Positions 52,611-61,251 of a DNA stretch of 64,000 nt are shown here, one piece after another. How positions within the stretch are numbered: the stretch's first letter is position 1; every line of letters starts with the position of its first letter. The DNA is from Aureispira sp. CCB-QB1 (GTDB taxonomy: Bacteria > Bacteroidota > Bacteroidia > Chitinophagales > Saprospiraceae). The notes under the pieces were generated by a model. It did no database searches, had not been told where the DNA came from, and saw only the letters and a list, made by a program, of their open reading frames with translations. Location: the NCBI RefSeq assembly GCF_000724545.1, contig NZ_JHBV01000138.1, positions 1 to 64,000 of the forward strand, read 5' to 3'. Made by a program: the position numbers and the translations under genes.

Positions 52611-54191
52611 TTAATGCGTACCGTTTAGACTCGTTTTTTGCACTTCTGGTTGGTCAAATATATCCAGACGTTTGTTTTGTAAATATTCTTTTACTGCCGT
52701 ATTGCGAGCATACATCGTCGTATCTTCTACAAAAGGTGGCGTAATTTCTTTTAGTTCTTTGTATAAGGATTGAGTATAAGAACTCAATTTGTTTTCAACT
52801 TCTAAATATTCTACTGCCTGCACAATAGCAACAAATTCAATAGCCAATACTTGGTATGCATTTTCAATTACTCGACGGGTAGCAGAAGAAGAATTGGTTC
52901 CCATACTGACGATATCTTGATTATCGTTGTTGTTAGGGATACTATGAACATACATAGAATTAGAAAGCATTTGGTTCTCTGCTGTTGTTGAGGTAGCGGT
53001 AAATTGAGCCCCTTGTACTCCAAAATTGAATCCTAACTCTCCTAAGTTAACAAATGGAGGCAAGATGTCATTTATCTTGTGATTCAATAAGAAGTTCAAT
53101 TGGCGCTCTGCCAACATGGATAGCTTGGTAACCGCTAAACGAAGATGATCCATTGATAAAGAAACGTAGTCACCGTGGAAGTTTCCTCCATGATAAACAT
53201 TTTGTGTCGCCACATCAATAATTGGATTATCGTTCACCGAGTTTGCCTCATTCTCTAGGGTTTGTATCGTTTGGTGCAAGGCATCATAGATAGGACCTAA
53301 AATTTGAGGTAAGCAACGTAATGAATAATACTCTTGTACTTTCTTTTTGATTACCGTTTCTTTTACTTCTGTATTATAAAGATGTTCTTGACGGTTTTCT
53401 GTCAAAGCACTATCTTTCAAAATACTTCTCAAAATATCGGCAATAGCACGCTGTCCTGTGTGCTTTTTGGCATAGTTCAATTCTTTGGATAAGTGATCGT
53501 CATAAGCACATACAATTTCGTTGAGCATTGCAGATGCTGTAATCGACCAAGCCAATAAATTCTTAGCAAGGCTAGCATTAACAAAGCCTACTCCTGTCAT
53601 GACAGAAGTCCCATTCATCAATGATAAGCCTTCTCGCATTTGTATTTCCAAAGGTTGAATAGCCTTATTTTTTAATACGTCTGCACAGCTTTGTTTTTTG
53701 CCTTCATAAAAGACATCACCTTCGCCAATATAACCCAATGCCAAGTGTGCTAACTGAACAAGATCGCCACTGGCACCAACACCACCATGTTCAAAAACAA
53801 CAGGACAAATTTTTTCATTGATCAACGTACAAATTAATTCAGGAACTTGTTTATCAATACCAGAATGTGCCAACATCATCGTGTTTAATTGGCAAAGCAT
53901 AGCAGCTTGAATATACGTATCATCAAAGGCATTTCCCATGCCAGAGCAATGGCTTCTAATCAAGTTGTATTGCAATTGAATGCATTTATCATCCTCGATT
54001 TTGTATTGAGCCATAGGACCAAAACCAGTGTTGATGCCATAAATAACTTTGTCAGAAGCAAATTCTTTTAAGAATTGATAACATTCCTCTACTTTTTTTA
54101 GAGCATTCGCATCTAAAGTAACTTCTTCTTTATTGAACAAAACTTTTTCAAAATCTCGTAATACGAGCCGTCTGTCTCCTATTCTTACCAT
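52611..54191 (-). CDS. Aromatic amino acid ammonia-lyase (TAL/HAL family)
   Basis: 526 residues. The MIO cofactor forms from A140-S141-G142 (GGVGASGDLVQLAH); Y51 of YGINTGFG is the catalytic Tyr. The selectivity pair is S80-H81, which is typical of histidine and some bacterial tyrosine lyases, so sequence alone leaves TAL versus HAL open. At the head of an aryl-polyene cluster it most likely makes 4-coumarate from tyrosine as the starter. It is the first gene of the minus-strand run. A TTTG...TAATTCAT arrangement in the 66-nt gap upstream is a weak promoter candidate. Confidence 0.85.
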   Translation of the reverse strand: MVRIGDRRLVLRDFEKVLFNKEEVTLDANALKKVEECYQFLKEFASDKVIYGINTGFGPMAQYKIEDDKCIQLQYNLIRSHCSGMGNAFDDTYIQAAMLCQLNTMMLAHSGIDKQVPELICTLINEKICPVVFEHGGVGASGDLVQLAHLALGYIGEGDVFYEGKKQSCADVLKNKAIQPLEIQMREGLSLMNGTSVMTGVGFVNASLAKNLLAWSITASAMLNEIVCAYDDHLSKELNYAKKHTGQRAIADILRSILKDSALTENRQEHLYNTEVKETVIKKKVQEYYSLRCLPQILGPIYDALHQTIQTLENEANSVNDNPIIDVATQNVYHGGNFHGDYVSLSMDHLRLAVTKLSMLAERQLNFLLNHKINDILPPFVNLGELGFNFGVQGAQFTATSTTAENQMLSNSMYVHSIPNNNDNQDIVSMGTNSSSATRRVIENAYQVLAIEFVAIVQAVEYLEVENKLSSYTQSLYKELKEITPPFVEDTTMYARNTAVKEYLQNKRLDIFDQPEVQKTSLNGTH

Positions 54192-54257
54192 CGCTGATTA
54201 TAATTATATAAACTACATTTCTAGTATTCTACAATGAATTAAAGTTCATTTGTATTT

Positions 54258-54482
54258 CTACAAAGAATCCAATAATTCTTTTTCTTTCTGATTGGTTACG
54301 TTTTCAAAATAATAGTCCAAAATCTCATTTAGAACATCCGCTTTTCGTTGACCACGAACACTAGACAAAATTTCTAATTTACCTTTGTTTTTAGTGATTA
54401 ATGATGTCGTGAAAGGCACTCTTGTTTCCTTGAGTTTTGGGCGACCTAATTTTTTCTTCGTTGTTTTTTCAGGCTCCGCCAT
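54258..54482 (-). CDS. Small ribbon-helix-helix-like DNA-binding protein
   Basis: 74 residues. A basic N-terminus (KKKLGRPKLKETRV) precedes RVPFTTSLITKNKGKLEILSSVRGQRKADVLNEILDYYFENV, a short strand plus two helices as in RHH repressors. The phrase RxPFTTxL, the spacing, and the LNxxxxYYFE/LNxAIEHYFE end recur in the ParA-linked protein at 60022, so the two are paralogues. It sits 66 nt upstream of the ammonia-lyase and may regulate the pigment cluster. It could also be a partition or anti-silencing component. Confidence 0.65.
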   Translation of the reverse strand: MAEPEKTTKKKLGRPKLKETRVPFTTSLITKNKGKLEILSSVRGQRKADVLNEILDYYFENVTNQKEKELLDSL

Positions 54483-54650
54483 GATTTCTAATTTGAATAC
54501 CTATAATAAGGCACTATATTTATGTTTGTTTTATGTATCTTTGTGCACAGTTTTTGATACTATGCTGGTATTTTGGTTGCGCAAGATAAAACACTTTTAG
54601 ATTTTATCAAATTTTCACTTTTAAATTTTAAAAAGTCTTTTAAGCTTTTC
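54483..54650. other. Gap upstream of the RHH gene
   Basis: AT-rich. It holds a perfect TAnnTTTG-type box on the plus strand (54536-54543, TATCTTTG) with no plus gene behind it until 56621. No small RNA is recognisable. Confidence 0.3.
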
Positions 54651-55298
54651 TTAGAACTCGCTTAAATTTCCTATATTTTTTACAGATATGTTACAGTCTA
54701 TTAATGAAGAAGCTACCCATATAAAGCCCTCAAATGGATACTCTATGCGAGTAAAATAATAAGTTTTGCCTTCCCAAGTTGTTGTTGCAAAACGAACATC
54801 TGTATAAGCTGCCATATCAAACATTCGACCTCCTACTGCTTTTACCAAAGCTTCTTTTTTAGACCACAATTCAATTAATTTCCAATCAGAATCATGGGCT
54901 TCTATGATAGCATTTTGTTCTACTGGACTAAAAAAAGAAAAAGAAGACTCTACTTTTTCAAATTTTCGAAATGCTTCAATATCTAATCCTAAAGCATCTG
55001 CTTCCCCTAACACAAGTCCCACTAGGTGCTGATGATGGCTTATGTTGAATGATAGTTTTTGATTGGGTAAATTTAAAATGGGTTTGCCCGAACTCTGATA
55101 TTCCAATTTATCCAAATTAAGGGCGAAACGTTGTGTCAGTACTTTATGTAACATGACGTAACCTAATAAAGAGATTACGCGCTTTTTTTGTTGCTTTTTT
55201 CTAAGAATCCTATTTTGAATGTTAACAGGTAATAATTTTAGCAGTTGATCGAAAGAACTTGTAGGTAATATAGGTTGGTGTAAAAATAGATGAATCAT
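54651..55298 (-). CDS. 4'-phosphopantetheinyl transferase (Sfp type)
   Basis: 215 residues from the ATG at 55298 (a TTG at 55307 also fits). SFNISHHQHLVGLVLG, LGLDIEAF (metal Asp and Glu) and WSKKEALVKAVGGRM are the three motifs. It would load the CoA-derived arm onto the two ACPs and is placed just before the pigment operon. Confidence 0.92.
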   Translation of the reverse strand: MIHLFLHQPILPTSSFDQLLKLLPVNIQNRILRKKQQKKRVISLLGYVMLHKVLTQRFALNLDKLEYQSSGKPILNLPNQKLSFNISHHQHLVGLVLGEADALGLDIEAFRKFEKVESSFSFFSPVEQNAIIEAHDSDWKLIELWSKKEALVKAVGGRMFDMAAYTDVRFATTTWEGKTYYFTRIEYPFEGFIWVASSLIDCNISVKNIGNLSEF

Positions 55299-55506
55299 AT
55301 ATTGCAATTGACACTTGAAGCGTTACACGCTTATTATACCTAAATGTTTTTTTACTCAGACTTAAAAATCCAACAAAAAAAATCAAAATACCAAAAACAT
55401 ACTTTTTTTCTTTCGTCTTCTTAATGTACTAAAAACATACCATATCACCGGTAGGATAGTTGTTTTCTATATTGTTTTTTTCTATTAAAAATCTAGTCTG
55501 ATAGTT

Positions 55507-56148
55507 TTATTTTTTTTTCTTCTGGAATTCTTTCTTCCACTTTCGGAATTGAGTGTTAGAGATGTCTTTGATTATATCGTAAATAGCTCCCATCCAATAG
55601 TTTCTAAATCCAAAACCTCGGGCTTCTCCAGACATTCTTTTAGAAAAAAGTACCTTCTTGGACTTGGTATTAAAAATTACCACATAAACATAAGCTCGCT
55701 CTTGAAATTTGTTCAAACTATGTACAATAAAAGAAATCCCTAATTTATGCTCTAATCCATCTGTATTGTAGCGTTTCACAAAGGCTTGTAATTCTTTATC
55801 TGAAAAATTAGCAGGAGTCTCGTTTGTTACCAAATCTATATAATCTACCTCTGCGTTTAGTGCTTCTACAACGCCCAAATGATAGTCAACATCGCTTTTC
55901 ATAAATGCTTTTTTGATGTTGTACTTTTCCTCTTCAGAAATCATCAAACCATTCCATGTATTAAAGTAATAACTTTGTATCTTAGCTGGGTCACTAAAGC
56001 CTTCTGATCCAATTAATTTTACATTAGAAAAATCTAATCCAACAAAATCCATTGGCAGCTTAGATGTTGTAAATACATCTTCTATTGTTTGTGAGAATAA
56101 GCTATTGATACTAAAGCAAAATAATAATAGTAGATAATGTTTTTTCAT
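55507..56148 (-). CDS. Secreted protein of unknown function
   Basis: 213 residues. Signal peptide MKKHYLLLLFCFSINSLFSQ. Contains YLGVVEALNAEVDYIDLVTN-like segments (YHLGVVEALNA here) and a strand pair ending VYVVIFNTKSKKVLFSKRM, then GEARGFGFRNYW. Distantly reminiscent of the protein at 30240. The 3' end is Lys-rich (KEFQKKKK). Family not recognised. Confidence 0.6.
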   Translation of the reverse strand: MKKHYLLLLFCFSINSLFSQTIEDVFTTSKLPMDFVGLDFSNVKLIGSEGFSDPAKIQSYYFNTWNGLMISEEEKYNIKKAFMKSDVDYHLGVVEALNAEVDYIDLVTNETPANFSDKELQAFVKRYNTDGLEHKLGISFIVHSLNKFQERAYVYVVIFNTKSKKVLFSKRMSGEARGFGFRNYWMGAIYDIIKDISNTQFRKWKKEFQKKKK

Positions 56149-56620
56149 AATAGGTACTATAATTTATTGAGTAATAATATGATAATCAATGATTTTGTAT
56201 ACTTGTTAAGAATGGAGATTTTAAATAGGCACATTTTTTGACATCTCCAAACAGTAACATCCTCAAAATTTACTAAATAAGTTGTTGATTTCAAATGAAT
56301 CCCATGAATCATTACTTCGTAGGAAAATCGTATTAGTTTAGCTTCGCTGCTACTTCGTGGTACCGTGTGAGGGCTTCGCCGTTGATTATCAAAAGAGTAT
56401 ATTTTTATTATTCAACCCTATAAATAACTGATAATCAAACTAATGCAAAGATGCTTTTTTAGTTTTTTACAAAAAAGCTAAAAAACTAAGCTTGCGCTCT
56501 CACGACCACAGGGAGCTAACTAAAAGCGAAGCGCTCACGAAGTAATCCACGAAGTACTAATGAATGAAACACTTTTTTAATTCTATTTTCAACTTATAAA
56601 ACACAGAACAATCAATTATC
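56149..56620. repeat. Gap with interspersed inverted GC-rich repeats
   Basis: Blocks such as CTGCTACTTCGTGG, GAGGGCTTCGCCG and, in the opposite direction, GCGAAGCGCTCACGAAG, CCACGAAGTACTAATG lie at 56312-56382 and 56498-56563. They form a loose inverted repeat around TTGATTATC/GATAATCAA (56382, 56423). The GC content is higher than the flanks. No ORF or known IS ends are seen. Similar blocks occur near 41883. Confidence 0.5.
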
Positions 56621-57733
56621 ATGCTCAAATATTTATTCCTCCTTTCCTGTTCTTTATTTTTCGTGCCAAAAACATATTCTCAGAATGCCTCTGCATGGAA
56701 TAAAGAACAAAAAAACTTAGTTTATTCAGAATGCACCAAAGAGTTAGAAAACAGTGGCATTTCTTCTAATTCTCAAAGAGAAGAGTTCTGTTATTGTTTT
56801 TTACAAAAACTAACCAATGAATTTAGTCCTAACGATTTGACCAACCTAATAGAACTTGAGCAAAGAAAAGTATCAGAAAGATTTTATACTACTTGCTCTA
56901 GAGAAACAGGGGTACGATTCGACTATACTAATAATTCAAATTCCTACTCTAGTTCAAACTCCTGGAACCGAGAACAAAGAGATTATCATTATAAAAAATG
57001 CCAAAGAGATCTTTTTGCCCAAAATTACAAAGTAACCTTGGAAGAACAAGAAGAGTTTTGCCTTTGCTACTTAGATAAACTTACGGGCAATCATTCTGCT
57101 ATGGAAATTGATAATATGATTGCTCCCGAACTGAAAAGAACTCAAAGTCAGTATTTTAATACTTGTTCTAGTGAAACAGGAATTAGTTTGAGTACAAACA
57201 ATATCGCTACATCAGTTTTGGAGGTTTTTACAGGAGACTGGGATAGAAAAAAGAAAGACAAATATTATAGCAATTGTGAAAATGATTTGCGTAGTAATGA
57301 CAACAATTATACAGAGGACCAAATAGAAGAATTTTGCCTTTGTTATGTTGATAAACTCTCCAATCAATATTCGGCAAAAGAATTGGAGGATATGATTACT
57401 CCCGAACTAAAGCGAGTAAAAGAACGACTTTATAGTAAATGTACCTCAAAAACAGAAGTTGGTACCATGACTTTAGAGGATAATATGCTTGGGCGTTGGG
57501 AAAGAAGCACAGGCGAAGTACTTATCTTTAAAGAAGATGGAAGCCTTAGGTATATTTATGAGGACAATGATATGGATGAAAACTGGAGATGGAAATACAA
57601 ACCAGGTAATATTCTTTCTTTTATATCTGATGGCGTAGAAACGGAGTACAAAGTCCTTTATATCAAAGATGATTACATTAAATATACTCCTCGTCGATAC
57701 AGCAAGCAAATTTATGAATATTATAAAAAATAA
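56621..57733 (+). CDS. Secreted protein with three Cys-rich repeats and a lipocalin-like tail
   Basis: 370 residues, signal peptide MLKYLFLLSCSLFFVPKTYSQ. Three copies (~24-105, ~115-195, ~205-290) of a unit patterned W-x-x-EQ/KK...Y-x-x-C...L...EEFCxCYLDKLxxxYSxxE...ERxYxxCSxETG, each with four Cys (EFCYCF or EFCLCY plus two others). The last ~80 residues (LGRWERSTGEVLIFKEDGSLRY...) look like a small beta barrel of the lipocalin-like type. The Cys are probably paired in disulfides. Function unknown. Confidence 0.7.
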   Translation: MLKYLFLLSCSLFFVPKTYSQNASAWNKEQKNLVYSECTKELENSGISSNSQREEFCYCFLQKLTNEFSPNDLTNLIELEQRKVSERFYTTCSRETGVRFDYTNNSNSYSSSNSWNREQRDYHYKKCQRDLFAQNYKVTLEEQEEFCLCYLDKLTGNHSAMEIDNMIAPELKRTQSQYFNTCSSETGISLSTNNIATSVLEVFTGDWDRKKKDKYYSNCENDLRSNDNNYTEDQIEEFCLCYVDKLSNQYSAKELEDMITPELKRVKERLYSKCTSKTEVGTMTLEDNMLGRWERSTGEVLIFKEDGSLRYIYEDNDMDENWRWKYKPGNILSFISDGVETEYKVLYIKDDYIKYTPRRYSKQIYEYYKK

Positions 57734-57749
57734 TTAAATACTACTAAAT

Positions 57750-58553
57750 ATGAAAACGATTACATTCTTTTATTTATGTTGTTTTGTAACACTTTTTGCT
57801 CAAACTAGCTCTGCTCAAACATATTATTATGACAATACGCAGTCTATAGAAGGCGATGACTATGAGGTCTCTTTTGATAATGCTGTTTCTAAAAACGATT
57901 ATTGCAAAATGGCAACCAAAGTCACTAACAATTCGCTTGATTTTATCATGATTGAGACGAAGGAAACGGTTTACAAAAATGGTACTGTTGAACAGAATCA
58001 CCCCAAAAAGAAAACATTCATTGTTTCTCCAGGAAAAAAGAAATCGTATACAATGGTTTTTGATGGAAATGGAGGTTACGATTACAATGTTCAAAACTTT
58101 AGCATTGACTTTGGTGGTCTCTATTTAATTCCTTCTGATGGAGAAAAAGTAAAAGCTCCTAAGTTTAACCTTCCAGCTTCTGATAATGAAATTGAAGCAG
58201 GGGATTTTGTTATAAAACTTAAAAAACTAAAAAAGGAAACCAAAGAGACGATAGCTACCTTTGAAGTGATGTATAAAGGTCGAGAAATTGGTCTAGTTCA
58301 TCCTAGCAATTTAGTAGCTGTATTTACTGGTAGAGGCGGTGCTGGTTATGCCAATGACAACAAAAATGCTGCTTCAGAAGTCTTAGAAAGAGGTGATAAA
58401 TGCACCGTTAAAGCAGTATTCCATATTTCTGCTAAAGATGGTGACATGCAATTTGTCCCCATGCAAATTATTTGGAAAGATACTTTCCAAACGACTAAAA
58501 AAGAGAAATTAGATAGAGCAACGATTGATTTCCAACTTGGGCGCAAAAAATAA
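57750..58553 (+). CDS. Secreted beta-rich protein of unknown function
   Basis: 267 residues with signal peptide MKTITFFYLCCFVTLFAQTSSAQ. The body alternates short beta stretches (YTMVFDGNGGYDYNVQNFSIDFGG) and lysine-rich loops; two weakly repeated Ig-like halves are possible. It is in an operon with the preceding triple-repeat protein (16-nt gap). No motif recognised. Confidence 0.6.
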   Translation: MKTITFFYLCCFVTLFAQTSSAQTYYYDNTQSIEGDDYEVSFDNAVSKNDYCKMATKVTNNSLDFIMIETKETVYKNGTVEQNHPKKKTFIVSPGKKKSYTMVFDGNGGYDYNVQNFSIDFGGLYLIPSDGEKVKAPKFNLPASDNEIEAGDFVIKLKKLKKETKETIATFEVMYKGREIGLVHPSNLVAVFTGRGGAGYANDNKNAASEVLERGDKCTVKAVFHISAKDGDMQFVPMQIIWKDTFQTTKKEKLDRATIDFQLGRKK

Positions 58554-58574
58554 GCATTCTTACTTTTTTGATAG

Positions 58575-58611
58575 AGCAGACATTCATCAGTTATGAATGT
58601 CTGCTTTTTTA
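58575..58611 (+). terminator. Terminator
   Basis: AGCAGACATTCAT (58575-58587) pairs with ATGAATGTCTGCT (58593-58605), followed by six T. Confidence 0.8.
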
Positions 58612-58634
58612 TTTTTCACCTCCCCTACCCTTCC

Positions 58635-59099
58635 TTACTGAACAGGATAAGCTGTGCTGTATTTAATATCGTTCATCGCAAAAACAGTGTGTACATTCCC
58701 TACATTATCCAGTGTTGCCAAATGGTAATAAGTAAACTTGTGGTAAGCCTCCATATCTTCCACAGCAATTTTTATCATATAATCAAATTTACCTGTGATA
58801 TGATAACACTCCAATACCTCTTCAAATTTCACAACATTTTGCTCAAATTTCAGCAAATTATCCTTGCTGTGCTGATTCAATGAAACGTTACAAAAACCAA
58901 TCAAATTTCGACCAATTTTTTTTCGATCTACCAGCGCCACATGTTTTAAAATAATTCGATGCCGTTCCAATCGTTTTATCCGTTCGTAGACAGGAGTAAT
59001 ACTCATTCCTAAAGTACCAGCAATTTCTTTAGTAGTAAGTTTGGCATTTTCTTGTAGCATCTCAAGAATGCGATGGTCCACTTTATCCAGTTTTATCAT
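58635..59099 (-). CDS. Lrp/AsnC-family transcriptional regulator
   Basis: 154 residues. The N-terminal winged helix is LDKVDHRILEMLQENAKLTTKEIAGTLGMSITPVYERIKRLE, followed by the RAM/AsnC ligand domain (VLECYHITGKFDYMIKIAVEDMEAYHKF). Ligand probably an amino acid, unknown. The 190-bp gap to the divergent MarC gene contains TAGATT-TAT-AATCTA (59141-59155), a candidate self-operator. Confidence 0.9.
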   Translation of the reverse strand: MIKLDKVDHRILEMLQENAKLTTKEIAGTLGMSITPVYERIKRLERHRIILKHVALVDRKKIGRNLIGFCNVSLNQHSKDNLLKFEQNVVKFEEVLECYHITGKFDYMIKIAVEDMEAYHKFTYYHLATLDNVGNVHTVFAMNDIKYSTAYPVQ

Positions 59100-59140
59100 C
59101 AGAAAAAAAATCTATTAATAAAAGAATTTTTAGCTTCAAT

Positions 59141-59155
59141 TAGATTTATAATCTA
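59141..59155. promoter_or_regulatory. Possible Lrp-type operator
   Basis: Inverted repeat TAGATT (59141-59146), TAT, AATCTA (59150-59155), in the regulator/MarC divergent promoter region. Confidence 0.3.
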
Positions 59156-59234
59156 TTTATTAAGTAATAATAGTTTTATTTTCTTTAAAATTAAAATTTA
59201 GTAAAAATAAATTCTACCAAGAACTACTTTAGCC

Positions 59235-59242
59235 TAAATTTG
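59235..59242 (+). promoter_or_regulatory. -7 element for marC
   Basis: TAAATTTG matches TAnnTTTG exactly, 48 nt before the MarC ATG; no clear -33 element. Confidence 0.4.
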
Positions 59243-59290
59243 CATTTATTATTAATTGCAAAAAAAAACAACATTTAAAACATTTGAATC

Positions 59291-59941
59291 ATGACTGAGA
59301 ATATTGCATTTGCATTACTCTGTTTCACCTCTTTCTTTTCTTTAATGAATCCGCTTGGTATCATGCCTGTATTCATTACAATGACATCAAATTTAGAGGA
59401 TATTGATCAACGTAGAACTGCTCGCAAAGCAATGGTAGCAGCTTTTTTGACTTTATTAGCCTTTGCTTTTTCGGGACAGTTGCTGTTTAACTTTTTTGGT
59501 ATTTCTGTCAATAGCTTTCGAATTGTGGGGGGAATCATCTTCTTTCAGATGGGAGCAGATATGTTGCAAGCTCGATTGGGAAAGGTAAAAGTTCCAAAAC
59601 ACGAAATAGAAGAATATGTAGCTGATATATCCATTACTCCCTTGGCGATTCCTATGATTTGTGGACCAGGTTGTATTTCTAATGCTATTGTATTGATGGA
59701 AGATGCTACTTCTGTAGAGCAAAAAGCAATTCTGATAGGAATGATTTCCTTAGTGTGTTTATTAACCTATATTATACTCTTTTCATCTACCAAAATTTCT
59801 AACTTCTTGGGAGAAACAGGTAATAATGTCTTAATGCGTTTGATGGGACTGATTCTAATGGTTATTGCTGTTGAGTTTTTCTTAAGTGGTGCCAAACCTA
59901 TTTTGGCAGACATATTCCCTGCCATTACAGCCAAAGCTTAG
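59291..59941 (+). CDS. MarC family membrane protein
   Basis: 216 residues, six transmembrane helices, with SLMNPLGIMPVFITMT and PLAIPMICGPGCISNAIVLM, the signature repeats of MarC/YchE proteins. Transport role uncertain in the family; the neighbouring Lrp-type regulator suggests amino-acid-related control. Confidence 0.9.
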   Translation: MTENIAFALLCFTSFFSLMNPLGIMPVFITMTSNLEDIDQRRTARKAMVAAFLTLLAFAFSGQLLFNFFGISVNSFRIVGGIIFFQMGADMLQARLGKVKVPKHEIEEYVADISITPLAIPMICGPGCISNAIVLMEDATSVEQKAILIGMISLVCLLTYIILFSSTKISNFLGETGNNVLMRLMGLILMVIAVEFFLSGAKPILADIFPAITAKA

Positions 59942-60028
59942 CACTTGTCACGTGTAACGTAACAAGTGGGAAAGTAAAATAAGAAGTCACATTTCAAGTG
60001 GCACGTTGCACGTGTAACGTGTCACTTG
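59942..60028. repeat. Palindromes with CACGTGTAACG core downstream of the partition operon
   Basis: Site 1 (59942-59968): CACTTGT and ACAAGTG around CACGTGTAACGTA. Site 2 (59995-60028): nested arms CAAGTG...CACTTG and CACGTT...AACGTG around GCACGTGT; it overlaps the stop of the RHH gene (60022). They resemble the operator-like palindromes upstream of parA. Confidence 0.75.
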
Positions 60029-60354
60029 GCTTTTGAAGCATATATCTTCAAAAATACTTTTTGCATTTCGAGATTTTTAACTGGGGCTACCTGCTCAAAA
60101 TAATGCTCTATTGCCAAATTCAGAATATCAGCAACACCGCCTCTCCCTTCATGAGAAGCAGCTTCTAACATAGCTCGATTTTCTGGTGTCAGAGCAGTTG
60201 TAAAAGGAATTCGTTTTTTCTTTTCTGGTTCGATAGATTGACTAGTCGCTTTAGCTACGACAGAGTTAATTTGCTCTTTGCTAGGTAAATTTCCTGATGG
60301 AGTATCTTTTCCCAAACTAAAATCAGAAGTTCTTGAACGTTTTTTCTTAGCCAT
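60022..60354 (-). CDS. RHH protein of the partition operon (ParG/ParB-like)
   Basis: 110 residues. A disordered, basic N-terminus is followed by RIPFTTALTPENRAMLEAASHEGRGGVADILNLAIEHYFEQV, a ribbon-helix-helix-like domain. It overlaps parA by 8 nt. A small RHH protein encoded directly after a ParA is the usual centromere-binding partner of type Ib partition loci. It probably binds the ACGTGTAACG palindromes on both sides. Paralogue at 54258. Confidence 0.75.
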   Translation of the reverse strand: MAKKKRSRTSDFSLGKDTPSGNLPSKEQINSVVAKATSQSIEPEKKKRIPFTTALTPENRAMLEAASHEGRGGVADILNLAIEHYFEQVAPVKNLEMQKVFLKIYASKAK

Positions 60355-61042
60355 TCTTTAATATTTTTACAAATTCATTAAGCCATACTGTGAAATTTAA
60401 TTTGGCCTTATTATTAGCATTAACATCATAATAACTGCTCACGGTATCTATTTCTTCGAATAAAGTATAATTGCGCAAACGACAAAGCATAAATGGAATA
60501 CCTTGACTTCTCAAATGTTCTATCTCTGAAATTAAAAAAGCATTTGTCTTAGAACGGTCTTTATACATATTAACAAACCCAAAATATGTCAATGGCCGTG
60601 CAGAGTCCGCACGAAGCTCTTTTAATTTATTGGCAACCTTAAGATACTCGATGCTCGCTTCTAAGTTAAAGCTACCAGCTCTAAAAGGAATAAATAGATA
60701 ATCGGCATACATCAAAGCTTTGGTTATTTCTTGATTTTCGACAGCAACAGTATGATCCAAACGACCAGCAGTATCTATCAAAATTAAATCGTACTCTTTG
60801 TCTAAGTCATAAATCTTATCTTGTAACTCCTCTACACTCATCCCCAAAATTGGATAGGGTACCTTTTCCATGTCTTCTTCTTCAAAGCTTCTTGCCTCTA
60901 CCAAACTCTGTTGTCTATCACAATCGACGACACACAATTTGATATTAAAAGGAGCTTGTGATAAGGCATTTGCAGCCATCGCAATGACGGTACTTTTCCC
61001 AACACCTCCTTTCTGATTTCCAAAAGCAACTATTTTTCCCAT
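60347..61042 (-). CDS. ParA-type partition ATPase
   Basis: 231 residues from the ATG at 61042 (an in-frame ATG at 61054 adds four residues). It has a deviant Walker A loop KGGVGKST (~11-18), Walker A' VVDCDRQQSLVEA and Walker B LILIDTAGRLD. Short ParA without an N-terminal HTH, as in type Ib systems. It moves the replicon to daughter cells together with the RHH protein. A 22-bp palindrome lies 16 nt upstream. Confidence 0.9.
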   Translation of the reverse strand: MGKIVAFGNQKGGVGKSTVIAMAANALSQAPFNIKLCVVDCDRQQSLVEARSFEEEDMEKVPYPILGMSVEELQDKIYDLDKEYDLILIDTAGRLDHTVAVENQEITKALMYADYLFIPFRAGSFNLEASIEYLKVANKLKELRADSARPLTYFGFVNMYKDRSKTNAFLISEIEHLRSQGIPFMLCRLRNYTLFEEIDTVSSYYDVNANNKAKLNFTVWLNEFVKILKNG

Positions 61043-61057
61043 ACAATATAGCATTTT

Positions 61058-61079
61058 AAACGTTACACGTGTAACGTTT
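61058..61079. promoter_or_regulatory. 22-bp perfect palindrome upstream of parA
   Basis: AAACGTTACAC mirrored by GTGTAACGTTT with no mismatch. Placed between the promoter region and the parA ATG: a probable operator or centromere site. Confidence 0.75.
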
Positions 61080-61138
61080 GATGTTAAAAGTGTCCATTGT
61101 CAGGTGTGAAGGTAGTACATTTCTTTTTTTCAAACAAG

Positions 61139-61194
61139 TGCAACGTTTAATTTTTCATTTAGCACGTGTAACGTTACAAGTGCTAAATTTTATT
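61139..61194. repeat. Further partition-type palindrome
   Basis: A CAAGTGCAACGTT half-site near 61136, then a 30-bp imperfect palindrome (TTTAGCAC...GTGCTAAA, ~61158-61190) centred on GTGTAACGTTACAA, with two mismatches. Third element of the family upstream of parA. Confidence 0.65.
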
Positions 61195-61251
61195 TCAAAG
61201 CATTTCTAGATTCAGTGCTTTTTTTAGTACCTTTCAACAAACAAATAAGAA

